In this document: positions 60,439 to 64,000 of the stretch, one piece after another
How the letters are laid out: each line of letters begins with the position of its first letter
Position numbering within the stretch: position 1 is the first letter of the stretch
Assembly (NCBI GenBank): GCA_947503965.1
Contig: CANNFU010000002.1
Span: 186,001-250,000, forward strand
Length of the DNA stretch: 64,000 nt
Source: an uncultured Paracoccaceae bacterium
GTDB taxonomy: Bacteria; Pseudomonadota; Alphaproteobacteria; Rhodobacterales; Rhodobacteraceae
Direction: 5' to 3'
Program-made: the position numbers and the translations under genes
The notes under the pieces: model-generated
What the model saw: the letters and a program-made list of their open reading frames with translations, nothing else
Databases searched by the model: none
Told to the model about the DNA's origin: nothing

Positions 60439-63400
60439 CTACTCCGCCGCCTGTTGCATCGGTGTAGCGCGCAGCACGGCCAGCAATTCCTCGCGGCGCT
60501 TGGCGGCCTTGCGGGCATTCGCCTCCTTGACCGGGCCGAACCCGCGAATATCCAGCGGCAGTGCCGCCAGCGCCACGGCCGCATCGCGCGTATCCGGGCG
60601 GACGATCTGCAAAACCTCCGCCATATCCTTCTCATACTCCTTGATCAGCGCGCGTTCCATCCGGCGTTCCACCGTCCGGCCGAACGGATCAAACGGTGTA
60701 CCGCGCAGGAACTTCAGTTTAGCCAACCGGGGGAACATCCGCGCCATCGTGGCCCCATATTCCTTCTTCATCGGGCGGCCATCCGGCCCGGTCTTGGAAA
60801 TCATCGGCGGCGCCAGATGATAGGTCAGCTTCAGATCGCCATCAAACTCCGCTTCCGCCTTCGCCCGGGTCTCAGTCAGCAGGCGCGCAACCTCGTATTC
60901 ATCCTTATACGCCAACAGCTTATGATACCCTTTTGCAACAGCTTCACGTAGCGGGGCATCCTGAAACTGATCCACCAACTTGCGATACCGCTTGGCGAGC
61001 CGCTTGCCCTGATACTCCACCAGCCGGGCCTCACGAAACGCGATCTTGTCCTCCAGTGACTTCGGCAATTGCACCACTTTCGGCGTCAGCAAGGCCCGCG
61101 CATCCTCGGGATGTAGATAGGCCCACCGACCCAGCTCGAACGCGCGGATATTGCGCTCCACCGCCGCACCATTCAGCCTGATCGCCCCCACAATGGCCTC
61201 ATAACTCAGCGGGACCGCCCCCATCTGCCAAGCCGCGCCAAAGATCATCATGTTTGAATAGATACTGTCACCCAACAGCGCCTTGGCCAGGTCAGAGGCG
61301 TCAAACATCGCCAGCCCCTCTCCCAGCCGCGCCTGCAGCGCCACCTGCAACTGATCGGTCGGCAGCTTGAACTCCGTATTCCGGGTGAAATCGCCGGTGA
61401 TAATCTCGTGGCTGTTCACCACGCCCTTCGTGCGCCCGGTCTTCATCAACCCAATCGTCTTGGACCCGGCAGAGACCACCAGATCGCCCCCAATCAGCGC
61501 ATCACACTCACCCGTTGCGACGCGGATCGCATTGATATCGCTCGGCTTCTCGGCAATCCGGCAATGGATATGCACAGCACCGCCCTTCTGGGCGAGGCCT
61601 GCCATCTCCATCATGCCAGCCCCCTTGCCATCCATATGGGCGGCCATCGCCATGACCGCACCAATGGTGACAACACCTGTACCACCCACCCCGGTGATCA
61701 CCACGTTATGTGTGCCCTCAATCGCAGGCAACTCCGGCTCCGGCATATCCGGCAGATCAACATCCGCTGTCGCCTCTTTCCTGATCTTGGCCCCTTCAAT
61801 CGTCACGAATGACGGGCAGAACCCTTTCACACAGGAATAATCCTTGTTGCAGGACGACTGATCAATCGCCCGCTTGCGGCCCAGTTCCGTCTCCACCGGC
61901 ACAATCGAAACACAGTTCGACTGCACGCCACAATCGCCACAGCCTTCGCAGACATCGGTATTGATAAACACCCGCTTGTCCGGGTCCGGGAACTGACCAC
62001 GCTTGCGCCGCCGCCGCTTCTCGGCCGCACAGGTCTGCACATACACAATGGCCGACACACCTTTGTATTTGCTGAACTTCTCCTGCACCGCAGGCATATC
62101 CACCCGCTCATGCACATCCAGGCCCTTGGGGAAAAGGGACAGATCGATATCCTCTTTCTCATCATAAACCAGCGCGATATTCCGCACCCCCATCGCCTGC
62201 AATTCGCGGCAGATCTGGTCGGCGGTCAGACCGCCATCATTGCCCTGCCCGCCGGTCATGGCGACAGCGTCGTTGTAGAGGATCTTGTAGGTAATATTCG
62301 TGCCCGCCAGCAGCGCAAAGCGAATGGCCTGTACCCCCGAATGGTTATAGGTGCCATCGCCCAGGTTCTGGAACACATGATCACGGGTCGAAAACGGCGC
62401 CTCACCCACCCAGTTGGCCCCTTCACCACCCATCTGGGTAAAGCCCACCGTGTCACGGTCCATCCACTGCACCATGTAATGGCAGCCGATCCCGGCATAG
62501 GCACGCGACCCTTCCGGCACCTTGGTCGACGAATTATGCGGACAGCCCGAACAGAAATACGGCAACCGCGCCGCGATCTCGGGGGCATTATCGGCCCGGC
62601 GCGCCTCGCTCAATTGCGCAAGGCCGGCTTTCACCCCGTCAGACCCACAGCCTTCCTCAACCAGTACCCCACCCAGCTTTTCGGCAATCCAGATCGGATC
62701 AAGTGCTGCCCGCGTCGGGAAAATCTCTTCCCTACGGCCTTCGGAATGCTCATCCCCCTTGTGCCAGCCATAGACCCGGCGCTCACGGCGATCATCAAAA
62801 ATCGCTTCCTTGACCTGCACCTCGATCAGCTTGCGCTTTTCCTCGACGACCACGATTAGCTCCAGCCCCTCGGCCCATTCATGGAAACTCGCCATATCCA
62901 GCGGCCAAACCTGCCCCACCTTATAAGTGGTGATCCCCAGCCGCTCCGCTTCACCCTCATCAATGTTCAACAGCGACAAGGCATGCTGCAAATCCAGCCA
63001 GTTCTTACCCGCGGCCACAAACCCGATCCTCGCCCCCGGCTTGCCCCATTTGCGCTGATCCATCTTGTTGGCACGCGAAAACGCCTCTGCCGCAAACCTC
63101 TTATGGTCAATCATCCGCGCCTCTTGCAGCTGCGGCGTATCAACCAAACGGATATTCAGCCCGCCTTCGGGCAATTCCATCTTCGGCGTCACAAAGGCCA
63201 ACCGATGTGGGTCGCCATCCACGACCGAGGTCACCTCGATCGTGTCCTTCATCGTCTTCAGACCAACCCACACCCCGGCATACCGGGACAGCTCCCAGGC
63301 ATAGAGACCATAATCAAGGATTTCCTGCACCCCCGCAGGCGACACGATCGGCATATAGGCATCGACCATCGCCCAATCCGACTGGTGCAATGTGGTCGAA

Positions 63401-63855
63401 CTCTCGCCCGTATGATCATCACCCATCGCCATGATCACCCCGCCATGGGGCGACGTACCGGCCATATTGGCGTGGCGCATCACATCACCTGTGCGGTCCA
63501 CACCCGGGCCCTTGCCGTACCACAGGCCAAAGACGCCATCATACTTGCCCTCACCGCGCAATTCCGCCTGCTGCGATCCCCACAGGGCGGTGGCGGCCAG
63601 GTCCTCGTTCAAACCCAGTTGAAACTTCACCTGCGCGGGGTCCAGCACCTTCTTCGCCCGGGTCATCTGCATATCAACCGCGCCCAGCGGCGACCCGCGA
63701 TACCCCGTGACATAGCCCGCGGTATTCAAACCGGCCTTCTCATCACGCGCCCGCTGCATCAGCATCAACCGGACCAGTGCCTGCGTGCCGTTCAGCAAAA
63801 CAGGCGATTTTGATAGGTCATACCGGTCGTTCAGGGACACATCCTGATGGGTCAT
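60439..63855 (-). CDS. Indolepyruvate ferredoxin oxidoreductase, fused subunits
   Basis: Oxidative decarboxylation of arylpyruvates to acyl-CoA with ferredoxin, used in aromatic amino-acid catabolism. At 1138 residues it is the aerobic-bacterial fusion. The N-terminal part is the pyrimidine-binding/TPP half (LMQRARDEKAGLNTAGYVTG; GVFGLWYGKGPGVDR). The TPP core is in the middle (CSGCPHNSSTKVPEGSRAY, GGEGANWVGEAPF). Fe-S ligands are in NTDVCEGCGDCGVQSNCVSI and SSCNKDYSCVKGFCPSF. The C-terminal gamma domain is GVGGTGVVTIGAVMAMAAH. GGGGAGG sits before the ATG. Two inverted repeats lie in its promoter region. Confidence 0.96.
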   Translation of the reverse strand: MTHQDVSLNDRYDLSKSPVLLNGTQALVRLMLMQRARDEKAGLNTAGYVTGYRGSPLGAVDMQMTRAKKVLDPAQVKFQLGLNEDLAATALWGSQQAELRGEGKYDGVFGLWYGKGPGVDRTGDVMRHANMAGTSPHGGVIMAMGDDHTGESSTTLHQSDWAMVDAYMPIVSPAGVQEILDYGLYAWELSRYAGVWVGLKTMKDTIEVTSVVDGDPHRLAFVTPKMELPEGGLNIRLVDTPQLQEARMIDHKRFAAEAFSRANKMDQRKWGKPGARIGFVAAGKNWLDLQHALSLLNIDEGEAERLGITTYKVGQVWPLDMASFHEWAEGLELIVVVEEKRKLIEVQVKEAIFDDRRERRVYGWHKGDEHSEGRREEIFPTRAALDPIWIAEKLGGVLVEEGCGSDGVKAGLAQLSEARRADNAPEIAARLPYFCSGCPHNSSTKVPEGSRAYAGIGCHYMVQWMDRDTVGFTQMGGEGANWVGEAPFSTRDHVFQNLGDGTYNHSGVQAIRFALLAGTNITYKILYNDAVAMTGGQGNDGGLTADQICRELQAMGVRNIALVYDEKEDIDLSLFPKGLDVHERVDMPAVQEKFSKYKGVSAIVYVQTCAAEKRRRRKRGQFPDPDKRVFINTDVCEGCGDCGVQSNCVSIVPVETELGRKRAIDQSSCNKDYSCVKGFCPSFVTIEGAKIRKEATADVDLPDMPEPELPAIEGTHNVVITGVGGTGVVTIGAVMAMAAHMDGKGAGMMEMAGLAQKGGAVHIHCRIAEKPSDINAIRVATGECDALIGGDLVVSAGSKTIGLMKTGRTKGVVNSHEIITGDFTRNTEFKLPTDQLQVALQARLGEGLAMFDASDLAKALLGDSIYSNMMIFGAAWQMGAVPLSYEAIVGAIRLNGAAVERNIRAFELGRWAYLHPEDARALLTPKVVQLPKSLEDKIAFREARLVEYQGKRLAKRYRKLVDQFQDAPLREAVAKGYHKLLAYKDEYEVARLLTETRAKAEAEFDGDLKLTYHLAPPMISKTGPDGRPMKKEYGATMARMFPRLAKLKFLRGTPFDPFGRTVERRMERALIKEYEKDMAEVLQIVRPDTRDAAVALAALPLDIRGFGPVKEANARKAAKRREELLAVLRATPMQQAAE

Positions 63856-63871
63856 CTCGCACCTCCCCGCG

Positions 63872-63888
63872 CGTCAAATCACTTGACG
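63872..63888. promoter_or_regulatory. Inverted repeat near the indolepyruvate oxidoreductase start
   Basis: CGTCAA-ATCAC-TTGACG, 17 to 33 bases upstream of the start codon. With the next repeat it looks like part of an operator region. Confidence 0.5.
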
Positions 63889-63893
63889 TAACT

Positions 63894-63917
63894 ATAGGTC
63901 AAAATTACTGACCTACA
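63894..63917 (-). promoter_or_regulatory. Operator-like inverted repeat within the promoter
   Basis: TAGGTCA-AAATTAC-TGACCTA at 63895-63915. On the minus strand TTGTAG and TATAGT, 16 bases apart, fit a -35/-10 pair that encloses the repeat, a position typical of a repressor site. The regulator is not in this window. Confidence 0.55.
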
Positions 63918-64000
63918 AAGCGGAATTTTGTCGCGCATCACGTTTGCAACCAATTGCACACTTCGCGTAATGATCTGCTAAAGATAGCGATAACATTGAT

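Noticed and set aside
62881..63813. A 310-codon plus-strand frame opposite the indolepyruvate oxidoreductase
   Set aside because: Antisense shadow of a gene whose domains are all present.

Overview
The window is a gene-dense, GC-rich chromosomal segment of an alphaproteobacterium, most likely a marine member of the Rhodobacterales (Roseobacter group). The grounds are the gene content and order (trpG-trpD-trpC-moaC-moeA-lexA next to comEC, gltX and gltA), an alphaproteobacterial LexA box (GAAC-N7-GAAC), a B12-dependent ribonucleotide reductase, a fused indolepyruvate ferredoxin oxidoreductase, and a lysis cassette of the gene-transfer-agent type. The genus cannot be fixed by eye. I see no insertion sequence, CRISPR array, rRNA operon or prophage structural genes. 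There is one tRNA (Pro, TGG).

Layout. 1-2.4 kb: the 3' part of cobB and an MFS transporter. 2.4-6.3 kb (minus): cysS, cimA and a degenerate squalene/phytoene-synthase-like gene. 6.4-8.4 kb: small proteins and a SoxR regulator divergent from a 57-residue protein plus a glyoxalase-fold protein, with a clear SoxR box between them. 8.4-11.5 kb (plus): an aminotransferase, the Ada DNA-repair protein and a PEP-mutase-family gene. 11.6-20 kb: an outer-membrane barrel protein, anmK, tyrS, a FemAB/GNAT-like gene, a PhzF protein, a Fur-family regulator, an EamA transporter, eno and a GNAT gene. 20-27.7 kb (minus except a cupin gene): a PRC-barrel protein, an AIM24-family protein, a Kef-type antiporter and nrdJ. 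27.7-28.3 kb is the only long gene-free stretch; it holds an NrdR-like box and a perfect CtrA-type site. 28.3-33.4 kb: tRNA-Pro, a DUF192 protein, a double cold-shock protein, pdxH, fabI, a LysE exporter, gpt and an aminotransferase.

33.4-50 kb is the biosynthetic core: ppiD-trpE, a divergent polysaccharide deacetylase on the other strand, then the tightly overlapped run trpG-trpD-ung-trpC-moaC-(GIY-YIG/DUF4357)-moeA and lexA, convergent comEC, then gltX and gltA. Two genes in this run, ung and the GIY-YIG gene, look spliced into a tryptophan/molybdopterin operon, each fitted by stop/start overlaps. 50-52 kb carries a PDZ-domain exported protein broken by a one-base frameshift, a GNAT gene and a DUF2087 gene.

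52-60.4 kb (minus): a PaaG-like hydratase, ccmH, ccmF, a four-gene lysis cassette (GH108 endolysin, 3-TM GTA holin, XhlA-like protein, unknown exported protein), ccmE, argC, murI and an acyltransferase. The lysis cassette inside the cytochrome c maturation genes is the most notable functional unit; it resembles the gene-transfer-agent release genes that lie apart from the GTA structural cluster. 60.4-63.9 kb: the 1138-residue indolepyruvate oxidoreductase, with two inverted repeats in its promoter region. A family of short perfect hairpins with a CGTNACG-like centre recurs at the 3' ends of minus-strand genes.
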